Origin: Taudactylus pleione
Lineage: Eukaryota > Chordata > Amphibia > Anura > Myobatrachidae
NCBI GenBank assembly: GCA_031769625.1
Contig: JAUIMM010002020.1
Location: forward strand, 124,001 to 188,000
Direction of reading: 5' to 3'
Length of the DNA stretch: 64,000 nucleotides
Shown: piece after piece, positions 22,998-34,249 of the stretch
How positions within the stretch are numbered: position 1 is the first letter of the stretch
Layout: each line of letters opens with the position of its first letter
Notes under the pieces: model-generated
What the model saw: the letters and a program-made list of their open reading frames with translations, nothing else
Told to the model about the DNA's origin: nothing
The model's database searches: none
Made by a program: the position numbers and the translations under genes

Positions 22998-25942
22998 AAG
23001 AGAAAACAGCAAATGCATGTTTTAGGCCAAAATGCATTGAAAGCAATGAAAACAACAAAAGCGCATACTTTGTGTTATCTCCTCTTGTAGCAAACACAGA
23101 CAGCTCAAAATTTCACTGGATGTGTTGAAGACCAAGACCCACAAATGTGATGTGAAATGGTTTTTCTCCCATGTTGCGTTTAAGAGAAAACAGCAATTGC
23201 TCGTTTTAGGCAAAAATGCATTGAAAGCAATGGAACCAACAAAAGCGCATACTTTGTGTTATCTCCTCTTGTAGCAAACACAGGCAGCTCAAAATTTCAC
23301 TGGATGTGTTGAAGACCAAGACCCACAAATGTGATGTGAAATGGTTTTTCTCCCATATTGCGTTTAAGAGAAAACAGCAATTGCAAGTTTTAGGCCAAAA
23401 TGCATTGAAAGCAATGGAAACAACAAAAGCGCATACTTTGTGTTATCTCCTCTTGTAGCAAACACAGGCAGCTCAAAATTTCACTGGATGTGTTGAAGAC
23501 CAAGACCAACAAATGTGATGTGAAATGGTTTTTCTCCCATGTTGCGTTTAAGAGAAAACAGCAAATGCACGTTTTAGGCCAAAATGCATTGAAAGCAATG
23601 GAAACAACAAAAGCGCATAAGTTGTGTTATCTCCTCTTGTAGCAAACACAGACAGCTCAAAATTTCACTGGATGTGTTGAAGACCAAGACCCACAAATGT
23701 GATGTGAAATGGTTTTTCTCCCATGTTGCGTTTAAGAGAAAACAGCAAATGCACGTTTTAGGCCAAAATGCATTGAAAGCAATGGAAACAACAAAAGCGC
23801 ATAAGTTGTGTTATCTCCTCTTGTAGCAAACACAGACAGCTCAAAATTTCACTGGATGTGTTGAAGACCAAGACCAACAAATGTGATGTGAAATGGTTTT
23901 TCTCCCATGTTGCATTTAAGAGAAAACAGCAAATGCACGTTTTAGGTCAAAATGCTTTGAAAGCAATGGAAACAGCAAAAGCGAAATACTTTCTGTTATC
24001 TCCACTTGTAGCAAACACAGACAGCTCAAAATTTCACTGGATGTGTTGAAGACCAAGACCCACAAATGTGATGTGAAATGGTTTTTCTCCCATGTTGCGT
24101 TTAAGAGAAAACAGCAATTGCTCGTTTTAGGCCAAAATGCATTGAAAGCAATGGAACCAACAAAAGCACATACTTTGTGTTATCTCCTCTTGTAGCAAAC
24201 ACAGGCAGCTCAAAATTTCACTGGATGTGTTGAAGACCAAGACCCACAAATGTGATGTGAAATGGTTTTTCTCCCATGTTGCGTTTAAGAGAAAACAGCA
24301 ATTGCAAGTTTTAGGCCAAAATGCATTGAAAGCAATGGAAACAACAAAAGCGCATACTTTGTGTTATCTCCTCTTGTAGCAAACACAGACAGCTCAAAAT
24401 TTTACTGGATGTGTTGAAGACCAAGACCCACAAATGTGATGTGAAATGGTTTTTCTCCCATGTTGCGTTTAAGAGAAAACAGCAAATGCACGTTTTAGGC
24501 CAAAATGTATTGAAAGCAATGAAGACAACAAAAGCGCATACTTTGTGTTATCTCCTCTTGTAGCAAACACAGACAGCTCAAAATTTCACTGGATGTGTTG
24601 AAGACCAAGACCCACAAATGTGATGTGAAATGGTTTTTCTCCCATGTTGCGTTTAAGAGAAAACAGCAATTGCTCATTTTAGGCCAAAATGCATTGAAAG
24701 CAATGGAACCAACAAAAGCGCATACTTTGTGTTATCTCCTCTTGTAGCAAACACAGACAGCTCAAAATTTCACTGGATGTGTTGAAGACCAAGACCCACA
24801 AATGTGATGTGAAATGGTTTTTCTCCCATGTTGCATTTAAGAGAAAACAGCAATTGCACGTTTTAGGCCAAAATGCATTGAAAGCAATGGAAACAACAAA
24901 AGCGCATACTTTGTGTTATCTCCTCTTGTAGCAAACACAGGCAGCTCAAAATTTCACTGGATGTGTTGAAGACCAAGACCCACAAATGTGATGTGAAATG
25001 GTTTTTCTCCCATGTTGCGTTTAAGAGAAAACAGCAAATGCACGTTTTAGGCCAAAATGCATTGAAAGCAATGGAAACAACAAAAGCGCATACTTTGTGT
25101 TATCTTCTCTTGTAGCAAACACAGGCAGCTCAAAATTTCACTGGATGTGTTGAAGACCAAGACCAACAAATGTGATGTGAAATGGTTTTTCTCCCATGTT
25201 GCATTTAAGAGAAAACAGCAAATACACGTTTTAGGCCAAAATGCTTTGAAAGCAATGGAAACAGCAAAAGCGCATACTTTGTGTTATCTCCACTTGTAGC
25301 AAACACAGACAGCTCAAAATTTCACTGGATGTGTTGAAGACCAAGACCCACAAATGTGATGTGAAATGGTTTTTCTCCCATGTTGCGTTTAAGAGAAAAC
25401 AGCAATTGCTCGTTTTAGGCCAAAATGCATTGAAAGCAATGGAACCAACAAAAGGGCATACTTTGTGTTATCTCCTCTTGTAGCAAACACAGACAGCTCA
25501 AAATTTCACTGGATGTGTTGAAGACCAAGACCCACAAATGTGATGTGAAATGGTTTTTCTCCCATGTTGCGTTTAAGAGAAAACAGCAATTGCACGTTTT
25601 AGGCCAAAATGCATTGAAAGCAATGGAAACAACAAAAGCGCATACTTTGTGTTATCTCCTCTTGTAGCAAACACAGGCAGCTCAAAATTTCACTGGATGT
25701 GTTGAAGACCAAGACCCACAAATGTGATGTGAAATGGTTTTTCTCCCATGTTGCGTTTAAGAGAAAACAGCAATTGCACGTTTTAGGCCAAAATGCATTG
25801 AAAGCAATGGAAACAACAAAAGCGCATACTTTGTGTTATCTCCTCTTGTAGCAAACACAGGCAGCTCAAAATTTCACTGGATGTGTTGAAGACCAAGACC
25901 CACAAATGTGATGTGAAATGGTTTTTCTCCCATGTTGCGTTT
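22998..25942 (+). repeat. 16-mer unit of the 13/16-mer family (2945 bp)
   Basis: Same series as the preceding 13-mer with three additional monomers and one extra base. The extra part includes a second copy of the agcgaaatac monomer (23984-23986), identical to the one in the 7-mer unit at 20303. This suggests that the extra monomers came from the 7-mer region by unequal exchange. Marker aaaagggcat is at 25451. Confidence 0.89.
23981..23990 (+). other. 1-bp gain, agcgaaatac monomer, second copy
   Basis: Identical to the variant at 20301-20310 in an identical surrounding monomer (aggtc, gcttt, ctttctg). The two are 20 monomers plus one base apart. Confidence 0.88.
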
Positions 25943-28150
25943 AAGAGAAAACAGCAAATGCATGTTTTAGGCCAAAATGCATTGAAAGCAATGAAAACAA
26001 CAAAAGCGCATACTTTGTGTTATCTCCTCTTGTAGCAAACACAGACAGCTCAAAATTTCACTGGATGTGTTGAAGACCAAGACCCACAAATGTGATGTGA
26101 AATGGTTTTTCTCCCATGTTGCGTTTAAGAGAAAACAGCAATTGCTCGTTTTAGGCAAAAATGCATTGAAAGCAATGGAACCAACAAAAGCGCATACTTT
26201 GTGTTATCTCCTCTTGTAGCAAACACAGGCAGCTCAAAATTTCACTGGATGTGTTGAAGACCAAGACCCACAAATGTGATGTGAAATGGTTTTTCTCCCA
26301 TATTGCGTTTAAGAGAAAACAGCAATTGCAAGTTTTAGGCCAAAATGCATTGAAAGCAATGGAAACAACAAAAGCGCATACTTTGTGTTATCTCCTCTTG
26401 TAGCAAACACAGGCAGCTCAAAATTTCACTGGATGTGTTGAAGACCAAGACCAACAAATGTGATTTGAAATGGTTTTTCTCCCATGTTGCGTTTAAGAGA
26501 AAACAGCAAATGCACGTTTTAGGCCAAAATGCATTGAAAGCAATGGAAACAACAAAAGCGCATAAGTTGTGTTATCTCCTCTTGTAGCAAACACAGACAG
26601 CTCAAAATTTCACTGGATGTGTTGAAGACCAAGACCCACAAATGTGATGTGAAATGGTTTTTCTCCCATGTTGCGTTTAAGAGAAAACAGCAATTGCACG
26701 TTTTAGGCCAAAATGCATTGAAAGCAATGGAACCAACAAAAGCGCATACTTTGTGTTATCTCCTCTTGTAGCAAACACAGACAGCTCAAAATTTTACTGG
26801 ATGTGTTGAAGACCAAGACCCACAAATGTGATGTGAAATGGTTTTTCTCCCATGTTGCGTTTAAGAGAAAACAGCAAATGCACGTTTTAGGCCAAAATGT
26901 ATTGAAAGCAATGAAAACAACAAAAGCGCATACTTTGTGTTATCTCCTCTTGTAGCAAACACAGACAGCTCAAAATTTCACTGGATGTGTTGAAGACCAA
27001 GACCCACAAATGTGATGTGAAATGGTATTTCTCCCATGTTGCGTTTAAGAGAAAACAGCAATTGCTCGTTTTAGGCCAAAATGCATTGAAAGCAATGGAA
27101 CCAACAAAAGCGCATACTTTGTGTTATCTCCTCTTGTAGCAAACACAGACAGCTCAAAATTTCACTGGATGTGTTGAAGACCAAGACCCACAAATGTGAT
27201 GTGAAATGGTTTTTCTCCCATGTTGCATTTAAGAGAAAACAGCAATTGCACGTTTTAGGCCAAAATGCATTGAAAGCAATGGAAACAACAAAAGCGCATA
27301 CTTTGTGTTATCTCCTCTTGTAGCAAACACAGGCAGCTCAAAATTTCACTGGATGTGTTGAAGACCAAGACCCACAAATGTGATGTGAAATGGTTTTTCT
27401 CCCATGTTGCGTTTAAGAGAAAACAGCAAATGCACGTTTTAGGCCAAAATGCATTGAAAGCAATGGAAACAACAAAAGCGCATACTTTGTGTTATCTTCT
27501 CTTGTAGCAAACACAGGCAGCTCAAAATTTCACTGGATGTGTTGAAGACCAAGACCAACAAATGTGATGTAAAATGGTTTTTCTCCCATGTTGCATTTAA
27601 GAGAAAACAGCAAATGCACGTTTTAGGCCAAAATGCTTTGAAAGCAATGGAAACAGCAAAAGCGCATACTTTGTGTTATCTCCACTTGTAGCAAACACAG
27701 ACAGCTCAAAATTTCACTGGATGTGTTGAAGACCAAGACCCACAAATGTGATGTGAAATGGTTTTTCTCCCATGTTGCGTTTAAGAGAAAACAGCAATTG
27801 CTCGTTTTAGGCCAAAATGCATTGAAAGCAATGGAACCAACAAAAGGGCATACTTTGTGTTATCTCCTCTTGTAGCAAACACAGACAGCTCAAAATTTCA
27901 CTGGATGTGTTGAAGACCAAGACCCACAAATGTGATGTGAAATGGTTTTTCTCCCATGTTGCGTTTAAGAGAAAACAGCAATTGCACGTTTTAGGCCAAA
28001 ATGCATTGAAAGCAATGGAAACAACAAAAGCGCATACTTTGTGTTATCTCCTCTTGTAGCAAACACAGGCAGCTCAAAATTTCACTGGATGTGTTGAAGA
28101 CCAAGACCCACAAATGTGATGTGAAATGGTTTTTCTCCCATGTTGCGTTT
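25943..28150 (+). repeat. 13-mer unit of the 13/16-mer family, 12 monomers before divergence
   Basis: Runs in register with 20606-22997. Its aatgtattg monomer lies near 26897 and its aaaagggcat marker near 27843, each 2392 bp beyond the previous unit's copy. At 28151 the next monomer carries tctgctcttg and aatacccac, which belong to the following family. Confidence 0.88.
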
Positions 28151-29999
28151 AAGAGAAAACAGCAAATGCACGTTTTAGGCCAAAATGCATTGAAAGCAAT
28201 GGAAACAACAAAAGCGCATACTTTGTGTTATCTGCTCTTGTAGCAAACACAGACAGCTCAAAATTTCACTGGATGTGTTGAAGACCAATACCCACAAATG
28301 TGATGTGAAATGGTTTTTCTCCCATGTTGCGTTTAAGAGAAAACAGCAATTGCTCGTTTTAGGCCAAAATGCATTGAAAGCAATGGAAACAAGAAAAGCG
28401 CATACTTTGTGTTATCTCCTCTTGTAGCAAACACAGACAGCTCAAAATTTCACTGGATGTGTTGAAGACCAAGACCAACAAATGTGATGTGAAATGGTTT
28501 TTCTCCCATGTTGCGTTTAAGAGAAAACAGCAAATGCACGTTTTAGGCCAAAATGCATTGAAAGCAATGAAAACAACAAAAGCGCATACTTTGTGTTATC
28601 TCCTCTTGTAGCAAACACAGACAGCTCAAAATTTCACTGGATGTGTTGAAGACCAAGACCCAAAAATGTGATGTGAAATGGTTTTTCTCCCATGTTGCGT
28701 TTAAGAGAAAACAGCAAATGCACGTTTTAGGCCAAAATGCATTGAAAGCAATGGAAACAACAAAAGCGCATACAGCGCATACTTTGTGATATCTCCTCTT
28801 GTAGCAAACACAGACAGCTCAAAATTTCACTGGATGTGTTGAAGACCAAGACCCACAAATGTGATGTGAAATGGTTTTTCTCCCATGTTGCGTTTAAGAG
28901 AAAACAGCAAATGCACGTTTTAGGCCAAAATGCATTGAAAGCAATGGAAACAACAAAAGCGCATACTTTGTGTTATCTCCTCTTGTAGCAAACACAGACA
29001 GCTCAAAATTTCACTGGATGTGTTGAAGACCAAGACCCACAAATGTGATGTGAAATGTTTTTTCTCCCATGTTGCGTTTAAGAGAAAACAGCAATTGCTC
29101 GTTTTAGGCCAAAATGCATTGAAAGCAATGGAACCAACAAAAGCGCATACTTTGTGTTATCTCCACTTGTAGCAAACACAGACAGCTCAAAATTTCACTG
29201 GATGTGTTGAAGACCAAGACCCACAAATGTGATGTGAAATGGTTTTTCTCCCAAGTTGCGTTTAAGAGAAAACAGCAATTGCTCGTTTTAGGCCAAAATG
29301 CATTGAAAGCAATGGAAACAAGAAAAGCGCATACTTTGTGTTATCTCCTCTTGTAGCAAACACAGACAGCTCAAAATTTCACTGGATGTGTTGAAGACCA
29401 AGACCCACAAATGTGATGTGAAATGGTTTTTCTCCCATGTTGCGTTTAAGAGAAAACAGCAATTGCTCGTTTTAGGCCAAAATGCATTGAAAGCAATGGA
29501 ACCAACAAAAGCGCATACTTTGTGTTATCTCCACTTGTAGCAAACACAGACAGCTCAAAATTTCACTGGATGTGTTGAAGACCAAGACCCACAAATGTGA
29601 TGTGAAATGGTTTTTCTCCCATGTTGCGTTTAAGAGAAAACAGCAATTGCTCGTTTTAGGCCAAAATGCATTGAAAGCAATGGAACCAACAAAAGCGCAT
29701 ACTTTGTGTTATCTCCACTTGTAGCAAACACAGACAGCTCAAAATTTCACTGGATGTGTTGAAGACCAAGACCCACAAATGTGATGTGAAATGGTTTTTC
29801 TCCCAAGTTGCGTTTAAGAGAAAACAGCAATTGCTCGTTTTAGGCCAAAATGCATTGAAAGCAATGGAAACAAGAAAAGCGCATACTTTGTGTTATCTCC
29901 TCTTGTAGCAAACACAGACAGCTCAAAATTTCACTGGATGTGTTGAAGACTAATACCCACAAATGTGATGTGAAATGGTTTTTCTCCCATGTTGCGTTT
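28151..29999 (+). repeat. Mixed monomers with a local 3-monomer duplication and the first 193-bp unit
   Basis: Ten monomers that open the 193-bp marker family. The monomers at 29080-29631 and those from 29632 share the order of a ctccac unit followed by a cccaag boundary and an aagaaaag unit. The cccaag boundaries at 29251 and 29803 are exactly 552 bp (three monomers) apart. The 29039-29079 boundary has a G to T change that lengthens the T tract. Confidence 0.82.
28703..28895 (+). repeat. 193-bp monomer 1 (internal 9-bp duplication)
   Basis: The nine bases agcgcatac are tandemly duplicated at monomer positions 63-80, and the following tttgtg is changed to give tttgtgata. The result is a 193-bp unit with two CpGs where others have one. 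Seven such units occur in the window and none outside 28-53 kb, so they trace one lineage of duplications. Confidence 0.93.
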
Positions 30000-30192
30000 A
30001 AGAGAAAACAGCAAATGCACGTTTTAGGCCAAAATGCATTGAAAGCAATGGAAACAACAAAAGCGCATACAGCGCATACTTTGTGATATCTCCTCTTGTA
30101 GCAAACACAGACAGCTCAAAATTTCACTGGATGTGTTGAAGACCAAGACCCACAAATGTGATGTGAAATGGTTTTTCTCCCATGTTGCGTTT
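30000..30192 (+). repeat. 193-bp monomer 2
   Basis: Same 9-bp duplication (second copy at 30071) and tttgtgata. Seven monomers downstream of the first such unit. Confidence 0.93.
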
Positions 30193-30376
30193 AAGAGAAA
30201 ACAGCAAATGCACGTTTTAGGCCAAAATGCATTGAAAGCAATGGAAACAACAAAAGCGCATACTTTGTGTTATCTCCTCTTGTAGCAAACACAGACAGCT
30301 CAAAATTTCACTGGATGTGTTGAAGACCAAGACCCACAAATGTGATGTGAAATGGTTTTTCTCCCATGTTGCGTTT
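30193..30376 (+). repeat. Reference monomer, class A (184 bp)
   Basis: This copy matches the consensus I derive for the commonest monomer class. Numbering from aagagaaaac as positions 1-10, class A carries caaatgcacg at 13-22. It has CpG dinucleotides at 21-22, 65-66 and 180-181, the palindrome aatgcatt at 34-41, and an A4T3 tract at 110-116. A T5 tract lies at 164-168, followed by ctcccatgttgcgttt to 184. Composition is 36 G and 36 C of 184 (39% GC). One ATGCAT (NsiI), one GGCC (HaeIII) and one AGCT (AluI) site occur per unit, so digestion should give a 184-bp ladder. The unit start is arbitrary. Confidence 0.95.
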
Positions 30377-32400
30377 AAGAGAAAACAGCAATTGCTCGTT
30401 TTAGGCCAAAATGCATTGAAAGCAATGGAACCAACAAAAGCGCATACTTTGTGTTATCTCCTCTTGTAGCAAACACAGACAGCTCAAAATTTCACTGGAT
30501 GTGTTGAAGACTAAGACCAACAAATGTGATGTGAAATGGTTTTTCTCCCATGTTGCGTTTAAGAGAAAACAGCAAATGCACGTTTTAGGCCAAAATGCAT
30601 TGAAAGCAATGAAAACAACAAAAGCGCATACTTTGTGTTATCTCCTCTTGTAGCAAACACAGACAGCTCAAAATTTCACTGGATGTGTTGAAGACCAAGA
30701 CCCACAAATGTGATGTGAAATGGTTTTTCTCCCATGTTGCGTTTAAGAGAAAACAGCAAATGCTCGTTTTAGGCCAAGATGCATTGAAAGCAATGGAAAC
30801 AACAAAAGCGCATACGTTGTGTTATCTCCTCTTGTAGCAAACACAGACAGCTCAAAATTTCACTGGATGTGTTGAAGACCAAGACCCACAAATGTGATGT
30901 GAAATGGTTTTTCTCCCATGTTGCATTTAAGAGAAAACAGCAAATGCACGTTTTAGGCCAAAATGCATTGAAAGCAATGGAAACAACAAAAGCGCATACT
31001 TTGTGTTATCTTCTCTTGTAGCAAACACAGGCAGCTCAAAATTTCACTGGATGTGTTGAAGACCAAGACCAACAAATGTGATGTGAAATGTTTTTTTTCC
31101 CATGTTGCGTTTAAGAGAAAACAGCAAATGCACGTTTTAGGCCAAAATGCATTGAAAGCAATGGAAACAACAAAAGCGCATACTTTGTGTTATCTTCTCT
31201 TGTAGCAAACACAGGCAGCTCAAAATTTCACTGGATGTGTTGAAGACCAAGACCAACAAATGTGATGTGAAATGGTTTTTCTCCCATGTTGCATTTAAGA
31301 GAAAACAGCAAATGCACGTTTTAGGCCAAAATGCTTTGAAAGCAATGGAAACAGCAAAAGCGCATACTTTGTGTTATCTCCACTTGTAGCAAACACAGAC
31401 AGCTCAAAATTTCACTGGATGTGTTGAAGACCAAGACCCACAAATGTGATGTGAAATGGTTTTTCTCCCATGTTGCGTTTAAGAGAAAACAGCAATTGCT
31501 CGTTTTAGGCCAAAATGCATTGAAAGCAATGGAACCAACAAAAGCGCATACTTTGTGTTATCTCCTCTTGTAGCAAACACAGACAGCTCAAAATTTCACT
31601 GGATGTGTTGAAGACCAAGACCCACAAATGTGATGTGAAATGGTTTTTCTCCCATGTTGCGTTTAAGAGAAAACAGCAATTGCACGTTTTAGGCCAAAAT
31701 GCATTGAAAGCAATGGAAACAACAAAAGCGCATACTTTGTGTTATCTCCTCTTATAGCAAACACAGGCAGCTCAAAATTTCACTGGATGTGTTGAAGACC
31801 AAGACCCACAAATGTGATGTGAAATGGTTTTTCTCCCATGTTGCGTTTAAGAGAAGACAGCAATTGCACGTTTTAGGCCAAAATGCATTGAAAGCAATGG
31901 AAACAACAAAAGCGCATACTTTGTGTTATTTCCTCTTGTAGCAAACACAGGCAGCTCAAAATTTCACTGGATGTGTTGAAGACCAAGACCCACAAATGTG
32001 ATGTGAAATGGTTTTTCTCCCATGTTGCGTTTAAGAGAAAACAGCAAATGCACGTTTTAGGCCAAAATGCATTGAAAGCAATGGAAACAACAAAAGCGCA
32101 TACTTTGTGTTATCTGCTCTTGTAGCAAACACAGACAGCTCAAAATTTCACTGGATGTGTTGAAGACCAATACCCACAAATGTGATGTGAAATGGTTTTT
32201 CTCCCATGTTGCGTTTAAGAGAAAACAGCAAATGCACGTTTTAGGCCAAAATGCATTGAAAGCAATGAAAACAACAAAAGCGCATACTTTGTGTTATCTC
32301 CTCTTGTAGCAAACACAGACAGCTCAATATTTCACTGGATGTGTTGAAGACCAAGACCCACAAATGTGATGTGAAATGGTTTTTCTCCCATGTTGCGTTT

Positions 32401-32593
32401 AAGAGAAAACAGCAAATGCACGTTTTAGGCCAAAATGCATTGAAAGCAATGGAAACAACAAAAGCGCATACAGCGCATACTTTGTGATATCTCCTCTTGT
32501 AGCAAACACAGACAGCTCAAAATTTCACTGGATGTGTTGAAGACCAAGACCCACAAATGTGATGTGAAATGGTTTTTCTCCCATGTTGCGTTT
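32401..32593 (+). repeat. 193-bp monomer 3
   Basis: Second copy of agcgcatac at 32472. Thirteen monomers after the previous 193-bp unit. Confidence 0.93.
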
Positions 32594-34249
32594 AAGAGAA
32601 AACAGCAAATGCACGTTTTAGGCCAAAAAGCATTGAAAGCAATGGAAACAACAAAAGCGCATACTTTGTGTTATCTCCTCTTGTAGCAAACACAGACAGC
32701 TCAAAATTTCACTGGATGTGTTGAAGACCAAGACCAACAAATGTGATGTGAAATGGTTTTTCTCCCATGTTGCGTTTAAGAGAAAACAGCAATTGCTCGT
32801 TTTAGGCCAAAATGCATTGAAAGCAATGGAACCAACAAAAGCGCATACGTTGTGTTATCTCCTCTTGTAGCAAACACAGACAGCTCAAAATTTCACTGGA
32901 TGTGTTGAAGACCAAGACCCACAAATGTGATGTGAAATGGTTTTTCTCCCATGTTGCGTTTAAGAGAAAACAGCAAATGCACGTTTTAGGCCAAAATGCA
33001 TTGAAAGCAATGGAAACAACAAAAGCGCATACTTTGTGTTATCTTCTCTTGTAGCAAACACAGGCAGCTCAAAATTTCACTGGATGTGTTGAAGACCAAG
33101 ACCAACAAATGTGATGTGAAATGGTTTTTCTCCCATGTTGCATTTAAGAGAAAACAGCAAATGCACGTTTTAGGCCAAAATGCTTTGAAAGCAATGGAAA
33201 CAGCAAAAGCGCATACTTTGTGTTATCTCCACTTGTAGCAAACACAGACAGCTCAAAATTTCACTGGATGTGTTGAAGACCAAGACCCACAAATGTGATG
33301 TGAAATGGTTTTTCTCCCATGTTGCGTTTAAGAGAAAACAGCAATTGTTCGTTTTAGGCCAAAATGCATTGAAAGCAATGGAACCAACAAAAGCGCATAC
33401 TTTGTGTTATCTCCTCTTGTAGCAAACACAGACAGCTCAAAATTTCACTGGATGTGTTGAAGACCAAGACCCACAAATGTGATGTGAAATGGTTTTTCTC
33501 CCATGTTGCGTTTAAGAGAAAACAGCAATTGCACGTTTTAGGCCAAAATGCATTGAAAGCAATGGAAACAACAAAAGCACATACTTTGTGTTATCTCCTC
33601 TTGTAGCAAACACAGGCAGCTCAAAATTTCACTGGATGTGTTGAAGACCAAGACCAACAAATGTGATGTGAAATGGATTTTCTCCCATATTGCGTTTAAG
33701 AGAAAACAGCAATTGCAAGTTTTAGGCCAAAATGCATTGAAAGCAATGGAAACAACAAAAGCGCATACTTTGTGTTATCTCCTCTTGTAGCAAACACAGG
33801 CAGCTCAAAATTTCACTGGATGTGTTGAAGACCAAGACCAACAAATGTGATGTGAAATGGTTTTTCTCCCATGTTGCGTTTAAGAGAAAACAGCAAATGC
33901 ACGTTTTAGGCCAAAATGCATTGAAAGCAATGGAAACAAGAAAAGCGCATACTTTGTGTTATCTCCTCTTGTAGCAAACACAGACAGCTCAAAATTTCAC
34001 TGGATGTGTTGAAGACCAAGACCCACAAATGTGAGGTGAAATGGTTTTTCTCCCATGTTGCGTTTAAGAGAAAACAGCAAATGCACGTTTTAGGCCAAAA
34101 TGCATTGAAAGCAATGAAAACAACAAAAGCGCATACTTTGTGTTATCTCCTCTTGTAGCAAACACAGACAGCTCAAAATTTCACTGGATGTGTTGAAGAC
34201 CAAGACCCACAAATGTGATGTGAAATGGTTTTTCTCCCATTTTGCATTT
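32401..34249 (+). repeat. 193-bp monomer followed by nine linking monomers
   Basis: After the 193-bp unit, nine monomers change gradually from the 193-bp family to the cassette starting at 34250. They include a caattgcaag unit near 33698 and an aagaaaag unit near 33882. The private change gttcg at 33347-33351 gives a TTCG in place of CTCG, and aaaaagc replaces aaaatgc near 32626. Confidence 0.8.

Larger units (their letters stand above)
30000..32400 (+). repeat. 13-mer unit starting with a 193-bp monomer (2401 bp)
   Basis: Runs from one 193-bp monomer to the next: 13 monomers plus the 9-bp insertion. Its internal order resembles the later 14-mer units: a class A unit, a class B unit, gactaagacc, a gaaaac unit, a catacg unit, two tcttctcttg units, a gcttt unit, class B, caattgcacg units and a tctgctcttg unit. 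It lacks the ccaag/gcttac section of those units. A T8 tract near 31091 and gagaagaca near 31854 are private changes. Confidence 0.84.

Noticed and set aside
30193..30376. The 184-bp unit as an old dimer of two 92-bp units
   Set aside because: Both halves contain a tctcc stretch followed by A-rich sequence and a caaaat, but the spacing is about 80 bp rather than 92 and identity outside these short words looks random. A formal self-alignment could reverse this.
33340..33360. Possible CENP-B box around the TTCG at 33348
   Set aside because: The essential pattern is nTTCGnnnnAnnCGGGn. This site has TTCG and the spaced A, but ccaa instead of CGGG. Other monomers have CTCG or CACG. No CGGG was seen in the array on either strand, so no canonical box is called.
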